Source: Ichthyophis bannanicus
Lineage: Eukaryota > Chordata > Amphibia > Gymnophiona > Ichthyophiidae
Length of the DNA stretch: 64,000 nucleotides
Reading direction: 5' to 3'
Assembly (NCBI GenBank): GCA_033557465.1
Contig: CM066033.1
Coordinates: 17,671,080 to 17,735,079, forward strand
How positions within the stretch are numbered: the first letter of the stretch is position 1; each line of letters begins with the position of its first letter. Both the position numbers and the translations under genes were made by a program. Shown in pieces: positions 55,502 to 64,000 of this stretch. Under the pieces are notes generated by a model. It made no database searches. It saw nothing but the letters and a program-made list of their open reading frames with translations, and was not told where the DNA came from.

Positions 55502-56189
55502 CCCACCCACGGTTTGGGCGAGCTGTAGTCGAGCATATTTTTTTTCTGGGGGCTGGTGCTGTTTCGCTGCTGTGGGGAATACGGAGTACAGTATTGGCAG
55601 TTCTGGTTCTGGCTTTCCGTTAGATGGACAGCATGTTTTCAGCGTTCGTTGCTTTCAACGAAACAAAAAAAAAAACAAGGAAAGAAAACATGCGACACAG
55701 AACGAGATATGAACTAAGTGACAATACATAAAAAAAAAAAAAAAAACCCTTCTCTATTGTAGCTACTGGGATGCGAAGCTAGTCTACCCTACTGGGCTGG
55801 ACAGTTCGATAGTTTGATTTTATGTTTTTGTTTCCTTGCCTTTCTCGTGTTTGGTAGACTGTGTGGTTCCGGAATGTCTCAGATGCTTGGACAGTAAGTA
55901 GACTGAGTAGCTGACGTCACCGGAAGGGCTATAGCCTGTCAGAAAGAACTTTTTCAGTTTTCAGTCCTCAGTTGCTGGATGAGATTGACAACCCTTCTGT
56001 TCCTGGACTGGCCCGGAGAGAACTCAAGGAAAGACAATTAGCAGGTAAGGTCTAATTTCTTCTTTGTGTTCTAGAATGACCTCTTAAGTGAATTATTTTA
56101 AATCTAAATGCTTATAAAAGGGAATTCGTTTTTTCTGCCTCTCCATACCTTTTGTATTCTTTACCACTATTCCATGTTATCAATGTCCC

Positions 56190-56380
56190 TGTTTAATATA
56201 CATTACCAAATTTAAGTTATAATGTAAACAGCTTTGACTGAAATGGTAACGCGATATAAAAAAACACCTGTTCAATAAATAAATGCATTATTTTTTTTCA
56301 AATTGTAAACAATTTTGAATGACATGTCACAAAAATGCTATAAACATTTTTATAAATAAATGTAATACTAATAGCGGAAT
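56190..56380 (+). mobile_element. two LINE/SINE 3' tails
   Basis: GTAACGCGATATAAAAAAACACCTGTTCAATAAATAAATG (about 56246-56285) and then CAATTTTGAATGACATG...TTTTATAAATAAATG (to about 56363) have the form of CR1/L2-group 3' ends (compare 25490-25545). No coding sequence. Confidence 0.5.
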
Positions 56381-57074
56381 CAGGCCTTGGTCTAGCTGCT
56401 GACATCCAGGGCTCTTCCTGCAGCATTCATATCTCACCAAGTCCCGCAGCAAACTCTTTCAGTCTTCCCTTCTCACAAGACAGATCTCCGACTTCCATCT
56501 TTCTGATGACCCTCAAGAGCCCAAATGAAACATAAAATTAACCACAACAGTGAGGGTCCCCCTAGGGGTCCAAGGGCACTACCACTGGCTCGGGGGCATA
56601 TGAATGAAGGGCACTGATCTAGGAAGTGATGTAAATGAAATGATTGGTCTGTCTGGTAATCAATATGTTTCAAATCTAGCAATTCTCTAGTACTAATAGT
56701 CTGGGGCTTAAGACATCTCCAATCCTGTCTCATTGAATCATAATGCGCTAGATCTCCCCTTACTCATACCAGGCAAAATCAAATTTCTGATCTATGGTAG
56801 TTAAATGATATGTATCAAAACTTGTTCCTGATGGCAGAAATTGTCATTGTGTTTATGCTTGAGGAATAGAGTTGCCCACCTCAGTATTAAAATGATCCTG
56901 GTACTGCTAGAATGGATTTCTGATGATGATCAGGACACCAGCACCCTTCTTTTCTTCGCTTTGCACTGGTGGCAGTGTCTATAAAAATGGCACAACTCTG
57001 AGCTCACTTGCATCAATAGGACAGGCTCTGGGGTAACTTTTCTAAACATATTGAACTATCTTTTCTCACCACAG

Positions 57075-57203
57075 GCTTCCCCACTTTCAAACCTGACCTT
57101 TTAATCCAATTTGAGCAAGAAGGATTCACGACCAAGCCCCAGGGATCTGAGGAAAGAGGAAACCAGCCCAACACTGGCAGAAATGAGGAGCTATATGAAG
57201 CAG
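57075..57203 (+). CDS. KRAB zinc-finger gene, exon 5 (linker)
   Basis: The acceptor TTTTCTCACCACAG ends at 57074, the donor GCAG|GTAGTG is at 57203/57204. It is 129 nt, phase 1-1, joining in frame to exon 4 34.7 kb upstream. It encodes FPTFKPDLLIQFEQEGFTT, then KPQGSEERGN and ELYEAG. FKPDLLIQFEQE resembles the B-box/linker motif VNPDVIVKIKKE of exon 3, suggesting an old exon duplication. The zinc-finger exon is not in the window, so activity cannot be judged. Confidence 0.8.
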
Positions 57204-57298
57204 GTAGTGAAGTTGGATTAAAGCTAGTGATGAATTGATGCAAACATTTATTACAGGAAAGACGCCTCGTCTGGGAGTCAGGCAAACTGAGTGAGGTG

Positions 57299-58830
57299 TG
57301 TCAGACGGCTGCCTGGGTGAGAATCTTCACAATCTTGACAATGCATATATTTATATGATTTTTGCAAGGTATTGTGGGTAATGTAGTTCATTCACACCAG
57401 ACACAGCTGCTGACAATAATTTAGTTGTGCACAAGTGTTAAAGCCAATAAGATACTTCTTTATTTATGGGGTTATTTCTCCCAGCACAGATATGCTTGGT
57501 AGCACATAAATTAGGTTACTTGCTTGCAGTGTTTAACTTGGTAAAACAAAGTCAAAAATCAAAATCAGGAAAACAACCTTCAAACTTGTCAGGCAATTAG
57601 CTAATGTTTTCTTAGCATATCTCTAACAAACGAAAAGCCACAAAGAAAGAAATAAACTGTTCTTGTAAGGTTAACTTCTGATTACTTTCCACACAGATCC
57701 AGAAGTAATTCTCTCCTAGCTCACAAGCAATTAGGTGCAGCTCAATTGCTATCAGTTATCCAGCTGAAACCCTTTAGCTGGATGGCTTCCTACTGTGTGA
57801 GTCAAATCCTGCTTCAGGAGCTTTTCTTAGTGGAATAAAGAACAAATTTATATTTCTTTGTGATGGCTGCTGTGCTTTATATCACAGAAAGTTACCAACG
57901 GAGTTTGGATAGAGAGCAGTCCATATAAACAATATCTTGATCTGCTATTATTTCCCCTTCATCAACAAGCATAGGGTCACTATCATGAATTGGCACAGAT
58001 GAATCTTTCAATGGAGCACTTTCAGGAGAACACTTATTTCCCTGCTGTCTTTCAAGGTTATAGCTAAGGCATAGATCTGTGTTCATACCTGAGCTTCCAT
58101 TGTTGCTATAGTTCCTCTCTATATAGCCTGGCCAGTATGTAGTCCAGTTCTTATGTCCAGCCTTCCAGTCCTGATCCCTGGACACTGGATCTCTCTTCAC
58201 ATACCTTCTGGCATAGGTCTTAGAGTCCCTTCCACGTGCAGCCGTCTCCCTCACAGGTAGCCTCTGGTGATTCCTTGTTCTGCAGCACCATTCCTCTGGC
58301 TTTCCCCAGTCCAATGGTCTATGCTGGCCCTTGGAATACCTCCCAGTATACGTACTGCCTTGGACTCTTCTAGACCTCTCAAAGGCTTTTCTCCTCTTCC
58401 TTCCAGAGGGTTTCTTTCCTTCTCTATCCGTCCGGTTTGGCTTCTGCTTCTGCTGATCCTTCAGATGAAACTGATGATCCTTCTCTGCATATCCAAGGTG
58501 ATCATGAAGATGGTCATCTGTAGAATAAACTCTACTCTTATTCTGCTTAGATGAGTGATCCTCCCTAACACAGCGCAGCTGTGCTGAATCAGGCCCTGCC
58601 CTTTGAAATGAGTGCTTAGGGATTACCTCATAGCCCTCCTGATTGAACACACGTTTCCTCACTTCAGCTCCTCTAATGGCTGTTGGAAACCTGGTGCATT
58701 CTGGGACTGGTAGTCTTTTATGGCAAAATTCTGTTTTCATATTTCTACCAGAACTGACAGGTTGCTTGTTCAGAGTCACTTCACCTTTTCTATAGCTCCT
58801 TCCTGAGCTATGATAAGCTTCCTTATCACA
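57299..58830 (-). mobile_element. 3' LTR of the gypsy element
   Basis: TGTCAGACGG to TTATCACA on the + strand; as an LTR on the minus strand TGTGATAAGG...CCGTCTGACA, 1532 bp. It matches 62510-64000 almost everywhere; I noticed only a handful of substitutions, small indels and one 31-bp inversion, so the element is young. AATAAA (complement at 57459-57464) is present. Left flank GTGAGGTG; the right copy of any duplication lies outside the window. Confidence 0.95.
57892..58830 (-). CDS. LTR-encoded open frame (about 313 codons), 3' LTR copy
   Basis: From the first base of the LTR the minus strand reads CDKEAYHSSGRSYRKGEVTL and stays open to a stop at 57892, ending in YMDCSLSKLRW. It is in the same frame as RNase H, so the upstream protein runs into it across the LTR boundary. 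The middle is strongly basic (KQKPNRTDREGKKPSGRKRR), the last 40 residues acidic (DSDPMLVDEGEIIADQD). No Met is needed if translated as a Pol extension; otherwise a downstream Met would be used. Unknown function. Compare MMTV, whose LTR also encodes a protein, as an architectural analogy only. Confidence 0.6.
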   Translation of the reverse strand, partial: CDKEAYHSSGRSYRKGEVTLNKQPVSSGRNMKTEFCHKRLPVPECTRFPTAIRGAEVRKRVFNQEGYEVIPKHSFQRAGPDSAQLRCVREDHSSKQNKSRVYSTDDHLHDHLGYAEKDHQFHLKDQQKQKPNRTDREGKKPSGRKRRKAFERSRRVQGSTYTGRYSKGQHRPLDWGKPEEWCCRTRNHQRLPVRETAARGRDSKTYARRYVKRDPVSRDQDWKAGHKNWTTYWPGYIERNYSNNGSSGMNTDLCLSYNLERQQGNKCSPESAPLKDSSVPIHDSDPMLVDEGEIIADQDIVYMDCSLSKLRW

Positions 58831-58846
58831 TACCCCCCTGCTTAAG
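58831..58846 (-). promoter_or_regulatory. polypurine tract of the gypsy element
   Basis: The minus strand reads AAGCAGGGGGGTA immediately before the LTR start TGTGATAAGG. Such a G-rich purine run at the 3' LTR border primes plus-strand DNA synthesis in LTR elements. Confidence 0.7.
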
Positions 58847-59262
58847 TTATTACGGACTGGTGTAACTGGTGAAACTTCTTCTCTACAGTCCGTAATCCGG
58901 GAAAGGGCATCCGCATTCTTGTGTAACTTCCCAGCACGATGTTCAACTTGAAAATCCAATGCCTGTAAGGCCATGTACCAGCGTGTCAACCTGGCATTGT
59001 GGTTCTTCATTTGCTGCAACCACTTAAGTGGGGCATGGTCCGTGACCAACTGGAACTTTCTCCCTGTAAGGTAAAACCTTAACGCCTCCACTGACCACTT
59101 GATAGCTAAACATTCTTTTTCTATTGTGGAATACTTTTGTTCAGCCGGTGACAACTTCCTGCTCAGGTACATCACAGGATGCTCCTCCCCATCATGACAC
59201 TGGGATAGAACCGCTCCTAGCCCTACATCCGATGCATCGTTTGAACCAGAAAGGGTTTCTTG
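58831..59262 (-). pseudogene. gypsy element RNase H
   Basis: The C-terminal domain of Pol: SNDASDVGLGAVLSQ (first Asp), EKECLAIKWSVEALRFYL (Glu), LVTDHAPLKWL (Asp) and HKNADALSRI (last Asp block). All catalytic positions are kept. It is out of frame by one step with RT (frame change near 59240), which may be a mutation. The frame remains open into the LTR. Nothing resembling an integrase follows. Confidence 0.88.
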
Positions 59263-62192
59263 AAGTCCACCCCTTTCAGTACCGGTCCTGTACACAATTT
59301 TCCTTTTAAGACTGAAAACGCTTTTTCAGCTTCAGGTGTCCACTTTAGCTGGTTTGGACAATTCTTCCGCAGCATATCCGTGAAAATTGCACTTTTCTCT
59401 GCGAATTGCGGTATAAACCTGCGGTAGTATCCAATAAGTCCTAAGAAACTTCTTAGTTGTTTCTTTGTTGTTGGAGGAGGAAAATTCCTGATGCTATCTA
59501 CTTTACTCATTAGGGGTTTAATTTTTCCTCTTCGCACTAGGTGGCCCAGGTATTTTACCTCCCTATTTGCAAAGGCACACTTCTTCGGGTTTAAAGTGAT
59601 TCCCGCTTGCTTCATGGAGCACAAGACTGCCCTGATCCTCTTCAGATGCTCCGCCCAGGTGTTACTATGGATTATGACATCATCCATATATGCAAAAGCA
59701 TAATTTTGGTGGGGTCGAAGTACCTGATCCACTAACCTTTGGCAGGTAGCCGCTGCTCCATGCAGTCCGAAAGGCATCCTCTTGAACTGGAAAAGGCCAA
59801 CGGGGGTGCTGAACGCAGTCTTCGGCTTCGACTCCCTGGTGAGAGGGATTTGCCAATATCCTTTTGTCATATCAAGGGTGGTTAAGTATTGAGCCTGTCC
59901 CAGCTGGTCCAACAGCTCTTCAATTCTTGGCATTGGATATGTATCAAAAACTGATATGGCGTTTACCTGCCGGAAGTCAATACAAAATCTTAAAGATCCA
60001 TCAGGCTTCGGCACCAGGACTATGGGGCTATTCCAGGGACTCTTTGACTCCTCTATTACTCCCATGTCCAACATCTCCTGGACTTGTGCCACTACTTCCT
60101 GTCTTTTGGCTTCAGGCAAGCGGTATGGCCTTTGACGAACTAATTTCCCAGGTGGAGTTATTATTTCATGGGCAACCAAATGTGTCTCCCCAGGTATGGG
60201 TGTCAACACATCTGGGAATTCTTTAAGCAGCTTCCTAATTTCTTCCTGTTGTACCACTGTCAGGTCCTCACCTATTTGGGGCTCTGATTTTTCTTTACAA
60301 TCAGATACCTGGGGTCCCAAATCTTCCTCTTCATTCACCTCCCTCTCTCGGGCACAGGTGGCAGCTAGGCTTTTAACCCCTTTGACATCAGTGGAACCAA
60401 AGCCTTTGGTTCCACGTTCAGAATTCTCCAGGGATGTGACCTCCTCCACAGGTGGAAAACCCAGCCTCTCACAGATCAATTGGGCAATTCTGTCTCCTGT
60501 CTTCACGTGATAATCATTCTGTCCAAAATTAAACAACAGAACTTTAATATTGCCCCTGTAATCGGGATCAATTACTCCCGCACCCACATCGATGAAATAT
60601 TTAAGGGCTAATCCGGACCTTGGGGCTACTCTCCCATAACATCCAATAGGTATTTCCACTTGGAGACCAGTGTCCACCAGGGCTCTCCCTTGGCTAGGTA
60701 CAGTCACATTTTCTATGCTGCACAGGTCAAACCCAGCAGCTTGAGGGGTTGCCCGCTTAGGAGCTTGGGCCTTCTCTGTGACCCTATGGTACTTTAAGAC
60801 GAATGTCTGCTTTGGGGTAGCTTGGTCTTCTGGACGCTTAACCATCTTTTTAGCTGGGGTCTGAGGACTTCCAAATAAAGGCCCGGGAGCTATTACCATT
60901 AAACCTTCTCCCTCCTTCTTTCCTAGTCCTTCCCCTAGACCCTGCTTAAATCTTGGCCAGTCTCTTCCTAGAACCAAATCAAAGGGTAGCCTAGGCACCA
61001 CTGCTAACAGGACTTCCTCTTGTCCCCCCAGGCACTTAACCTTTAGCCTATAGGTGGGATATGATGTTGCAGCACCATGAATGCATCTGATGTGAACTTG
61101 GCTTTCAGGGGTTCTAGGCACAAATCCTTCTTGGGCCTCTATCCTCTTCCAAAGCCTTTTTGACATCATACTCTGGTCTGCCCCAGAGTCTAACAGAGCA
61201 TTTGTGGTAATTCCTTGCACATCAACCATCAAAAGAAATCCTTCTTTGGGCTGTTTTAAATCCACACCCACTAAGCTAGTGTGTGTCTGACATCCTTTTT
61301 TTAAATGTCCCCATTTTCCACACTTGAAACATTTCTTTCTATTCCACTGTGTCATCTGGTTTGATACAGTACATTCATTTTCAGAAACATTTTTAATTAT
61401 TTTCTTTTCTGATACAGCACATCTAGCCTCAGCACCAATCTTCAGAGGGCCACCCATTCTATGGCAAGCCTGCGTGGCTTCCAAGAATCTCTCTGCTAGC
61501 ATGGTTGCCTCTCCAAGATTTTGGCAATTTTGCTGTATAAGGAAAGTGTGCAAATCTTTAGACACCCCAGACATAAATTGTTCAAGCATTATAATATCTA
61601 ATAACATTTCTACCGTCTTTTGCTCAGGCTCCAACCATTTTACAGCTAAACCTCTGATTCTCTGACTCAGAGCCCTGGGTGTTTCACCCACTCTCAATGT
61701 AACAGCTCTAAACATTCGCCTATACTCTGAAATAGACAACCGTAGGCGATCTCTAATAGCAGCCTTTACATCCTTATAATTCAAAGCCTGGGCTGCTGGC
61801 ATTGCTCTATAAGCTGCAAGCGCCTCTCCAGTTAATGAGGCTGCCAGCCTTACTGCCCACTGGGTCTCTGGCCATGCTAAAGCTTGTGCCACTCTTTCAA
61901 AAGACTCTAGAAAATCATCAACATTATCATCTGGAGTTAGCTTCCCAAAACTAAATGCCCCAATCCCTTGATTGAGTCCCACACTGTCCACATGTGGTGT
62001 ACCAGTATTCACTGCTGGTCTTGCATCTGTTCCACTTTGGTTCTTCAGCTCAACTAGGGCTTGCACCAGATCAAGCACTGGCTTCTGCTGGTCCATTAAG
62101 GCTCTCATAGCAGTGTCCTGAGCCTGCTGTGCTAGCTCCTGCTGCCTGCTGAACTGGGCTGCCATCCACTGAGCTAGTTCCTTTGAATCCAT
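59225..62192 (-). CDS. gypsy element Gag-protease-dUTPase-RT polyprotein
   Basis: The ATG at 62192 (MDSKELAQWM) is preferred; the frame is open 38 codons further upstream, with an earlier Met at 62306. Domains in residues from this ATG: capsid with SCAN-like region about 88-238 (YRRMFRAVTLRVGETPRALS, WLEPEQKTVEMLLDIIMLEQ), zinc knuckle 288-301 (C-x2-C-x4-H-x4-C), aspartic protease 333-339 (LLDSGAD) with LVLGRDWPRF, dUTPase 477-602 with all five motifs (AGFDL, APRSGLA, VIDPDYRGNIKV, GDRIAQL, GFGSTD), and RT 650-980 with LDMTKGYWQI, MPFGLHGA and AYMDD at 834-838. One frame for Gag and Pol, unlike many elements. It ends by a frame change near 59240. Confidence 0.93.
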
Positions 62193-62509
62193 CTTGAACC
62201 CTGTAAGAAAATACAAAGAAAAAAACACAGTGCACCACCTTCCAAACAGGTGTTTTTTTCTACACTTTTTTTTTTCAATTACCATGTGCTTACTCCCATC
62301 CACCACTAGACATGCCCAGGTACTTATTACCTTGTCTCAGTGATGAATCCAGCTCTGCACAGGGTCTTTTCCTCCTGGGACAGCTTCCTCTCCTCCAAAG
62401 TGCAGTTGAGGGAAAATCTTTTTTTCCAGCTTTAAACTTGAACTGTAGTTGTAATCCTCAGCAAGTAAATCCCCTTTTGTGCAAAAGCAATCCGAAAAAC
62501 TACGCCATT
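62193..62509 (-). promoter_or_regulatory. leader of the gypsy element
   Basis: Untranslated region between 5' LTR and Gag. On the minus strand TTTTCTTACAG|GGTTCAAGATGG at about 62213-62190 looks like a splice acceptor just before the Gag start. It could allow removal of the upstream Met codons; not proven. Confidence 0.4.
62497..62507 (-). promoter_or_regulatory. primer-binding site, tRNA-Ser-like
   Basis: Two bases after the 5' LTR the minus strand reads TGGCGTAGTTT. TGGCGTAGT is complementary to the 3' end of vertebrate tRNA-Ser of the AGA/TGA type (ends ACTACGCCA), after which similarity weakens. Known tRNA sequence recalled, not searched. Confidence 0.6.
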
Positions 62510-64000
62510 TGTCAGACGGCTGCCTGGGTGAGAATCTTCACAGTCTTGACAATGCATATATTTATATGATTTTTGCAAGGTATTGTGGGTAATGTAGTTC
62601 ATTCACACCAGACACAGCTGCTGACAATAATTTAGTTGTGCACAAGTGTTAAAGCCAATAAGATACTTCTTTATTTATGGGGTTATTTCTCCCAGCACAG
62701 ATATTCTTGGTAGCACATAAATTAGGTTACTTGCTTGCAGTGTTTAACTTGGTAAAACAAAGTCAAAAATCAAAATCAGGAAAACAACCTTCAAACTTGT
62801 CAGGCAATTAGCTAATGTTTTCTTAGCATATCTCTAACAAACGAAAAGCCACAAAGAAAGAAATAAACTGTTCTTGTAAGGTTAACTTCTGATTACTTTC
62901 CACACAGATCCAGAAGTAATTCTCTCCTAGCTCACAAGCAATTAGGTGCAGCTCAATTGCTATCAGTTATCCAGCTGAAACCCTTTAGCTGGATGGCTTC
63001 CTACTGTGTGAGTCAAATCCTGCTTCAGGAGCTTTTCTTAGTGGAATAAAAAACAAATTTATAAAGCACAGCAGCCATCACAAAGAAATATATCACAGAA
63101 AGTTACCAACGGAGTTTGGATAGAGAGCAGTCCATAAAAACAATATCTTGATCTGCTATTATTTCCCCTTCATCAACAAGCATAGGGTCACTATCATGAA
63201 TTGGCACAGATGAATCTTTCAATGGAGCACTTTCAGGAGAACACTTATTTCCCTGCTGTCTTTCAAGGTTATATAGCTAAGGCATAGATCAGTGTTCATA
63301 CCTGAGCTTCCATTGTTGCTATAGTTCCTCTCTATATAGCCTGGCCAGTATGTAGTCCAGTTCTTATGTCCAGCCTTCCAGTCCTGATCCCTGGACACTG
63401 GATCTCTCTTCACATACCTTCTGGCATAGGTCTTAGAGTCCCTTCCACTTGCAGCCGTCTCCCTCACAGGTAGCCTCTGGTGATTCCTTGTTCTGCAGCA
63501 CCATTCCTCTGGCTTTCCCCAGTCCAATGGTCTATGCTGGCCCTTGGAATACCTCCCAGTATACGTACTGCCTTGGACTCTTCTAGACCTCTCAAAGGCT
63601 TTTTTCCTCCTTTTCCTTCCAGAGGGTTTCTTTCCTTCTCTATCCGTCCGGTTTGGCTTCTGCTTCTGCTGATCCTTCAGATGAAACTGATGATCCTTCT
63701 CTGCATATCCAAGGTGATCATGAAGATGGTCATCTGTAGAATAAACTCTACTCTTATTCTGCTTAGATGAGTGATCCTCCCTAACACAGCGCAGCTGTGC
63801 TGAATCAGGCCCTGCCCTTTGAAATGAGTGCTTAGGGATTACCTCATAGCCCTCCTGATTGAACACACGTTTCCTCACTTCAGCTCCTCTAATGGCTGTT
63901 CAAAACCTGGTGCATTCTGGGACTGGTAGTCTTTTATGGCAAAATTCTGTTTTCATATTTCTACCAGAACTGACAGGTTGCTTGTTCAGAGTCACTTCAC
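62510..64000 (-). mobile_element. 5' LTR of the gypsy element (partial, runs off the window)
   Basis: Starts TGTCAGACGG on the + strand and follows the 3' LTR; about 30-40 bases of the LTR lie beyond the edge. It carries a 31-bp inversion (63061-63091), an AT insertion near 63272 and a three-base insertion near 63605 compared with the 3' LTR. Its open frame is partly kept (63878-63219) but broken near the end. Confidence 0.95.

Larger units (their letters stand above)
50332..56064 (+). mobile_element. DIRS-4, nearly intact DIRS element
   Basis: About 5.73 kb, with left inverted repeat 50337-50470 complementary to 55900-56030 (GGAAGGGCTATAGCCTG palindromic core), an internal complementary region at 55414-55501, intact Gag ORF, one-stop Pol ORF and one-stop recombinase ORF. 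Right-terminal 64 bases (56002-56065) are an exact complement of 55439-55502. No target duplication is seen at the borders (GGGCTTA / TGTGTTC). The youngest-looking DIRS in the window. Confidence 0.95.
22356..57074 (+). other. 34.7-kb intron 4 of the KRAB gene, filled with transposons
   Basis: Exon 4 ends in phase 1 and exon 5 at 57075 begins in the matching phase, so I infer one intron. It contains LINEs, three DIRS elements, solo LTRs and a fold-back element, annotated separately. From 22360 to 23500 no known element is visible; there is one duplicated phrase (GTGTTCAAAGGGTCACTG near 22855 and AATGTTCAAAGGGTCACTG near 22938). From 56380 to 57074 nothing is recognised either. Confidence 0.75.
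57299..64000 (-). mobile_element. Ty3/gypsy LTR element with dUTPase and no integrase
   Basis: Order in the minus orientation: 5' LTR (from beyond 64000 to 62510), primer-binding site, Gag (SCAN-like), zinc knuckle, protease, dUTPase, RT, RNase H, polypurine tract and 3' LTR (58830-57299). The internal part is only 3.68 kb. No integrase domain (HHCC or DD35E) lies either before RT or after RNase H. An AC-rich or AT-rich remnant of one is not seen either. It is therefore presumably mobilised with integrase supplied by another element. Confidence 0.92.

Noticed and set aside
58831..59262. An integrase downstream of RNase H
   Set aside because: I looked for an HHCC zinc finger and DD35E spacing in the frame after RNase H and in the LTR frame; neither is visible.
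60220..60800. A host dUTPase gene
   Set aside because: The domain is in frame between retroviral-type protease and RT within one element with LTRs, and has no introns of its own.
61400..61750. A host SCAN-domain transcription factor gene
   Set aside because: The SCAN-like segment is followed by a zinc knuckle and protease, so it is the Gag capsid of the gypsy element, the known source of SCAN domains.

Overview
This window is vertebrate nuclear DNA, most probably from a large-genome amphibian (caecilian-like is my best guess, by inference only). It carries one host gene, a KRAB-type zinc-finger gene on the + strand. Five exons are visible, with mutually consistent splice phases: 18979-19026, 21243-21369, 21971-22084, 22242-22355 and 57075-57203. 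The last two are separated by a 34.7-kb intron, and the C2H2 zinc-finger array must lie beyond the right edge. Almost everything else is nested transposable elements.

Left part (1-18.4 kb). A poorly preserved DIRS-like leader is followed by a 500-base assembly gap. Next is a hAT-type non-autonomous element full of minisatellite DNA (2085-6470) that contains a solo LTR (3526-5523, TSD GCTG). A DIRS-type tyrosine-recombinase retrotransposon follows (DIRS-1, 6542-12415), then a LINE tail, an inverted DIRS 3'-terminal cassette, two inverted partial copies of the same minisatellite-bearing hAT family, and LINE debris.

Middle (18.4-57.2 kb). The KRAB gene contains a tRNA-derived SINE in intron 1. 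Its last intron holds a LINE of the Jockey/L2/CR1/Rex1 group (23.8-25.5 kb), a decayed DIRS (DIRS-5, 25.5-28.0 kb), a solo LTR (27995-29495) and a minus-strand DIRS (DIRS-2, 29.5-40.5 kb). DIRS-2 is itself split by a near-complete LINE with 140-bp 5' monomers and by another solo LTR (38860-40399, TSD ACCT). A LINE ('LINE-K', 40.54-49.9 kb) is split by a full-length DIRS (DIRS-3) and by a fold-back element with 16-bp target duplications. A nearly intact DIRS (DIRS-4, 50332-56064) follows.

Right part (57.3-64 kb). A young Ty3/gypsy-type LTR element lies on the minus strand, with LTRs 57299-58830 and 62510 to beyond the window. It encodes a SCAN-like Gag, zinc knuckle, protease, all five dUTPase motifs, RT and RNase H, but no integrase.

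The strongest candidate for something undescribed is a long open frame inside the LTRs of this gypsy group. It is entered in frame from RNase H across the LTR boundary. Three diverged LTR types in the window share its start and an acidic, Cys-containing C-terminus. I also flag a 31-bp micro-inversion distinguishing the two LTRs of one element, a hydrophobic leader at the N-terminus of three separate LINE ORFs, LINE 5' monomers, the complementary circle-junction region of the DIRS elements, and the integrase-less architecture.
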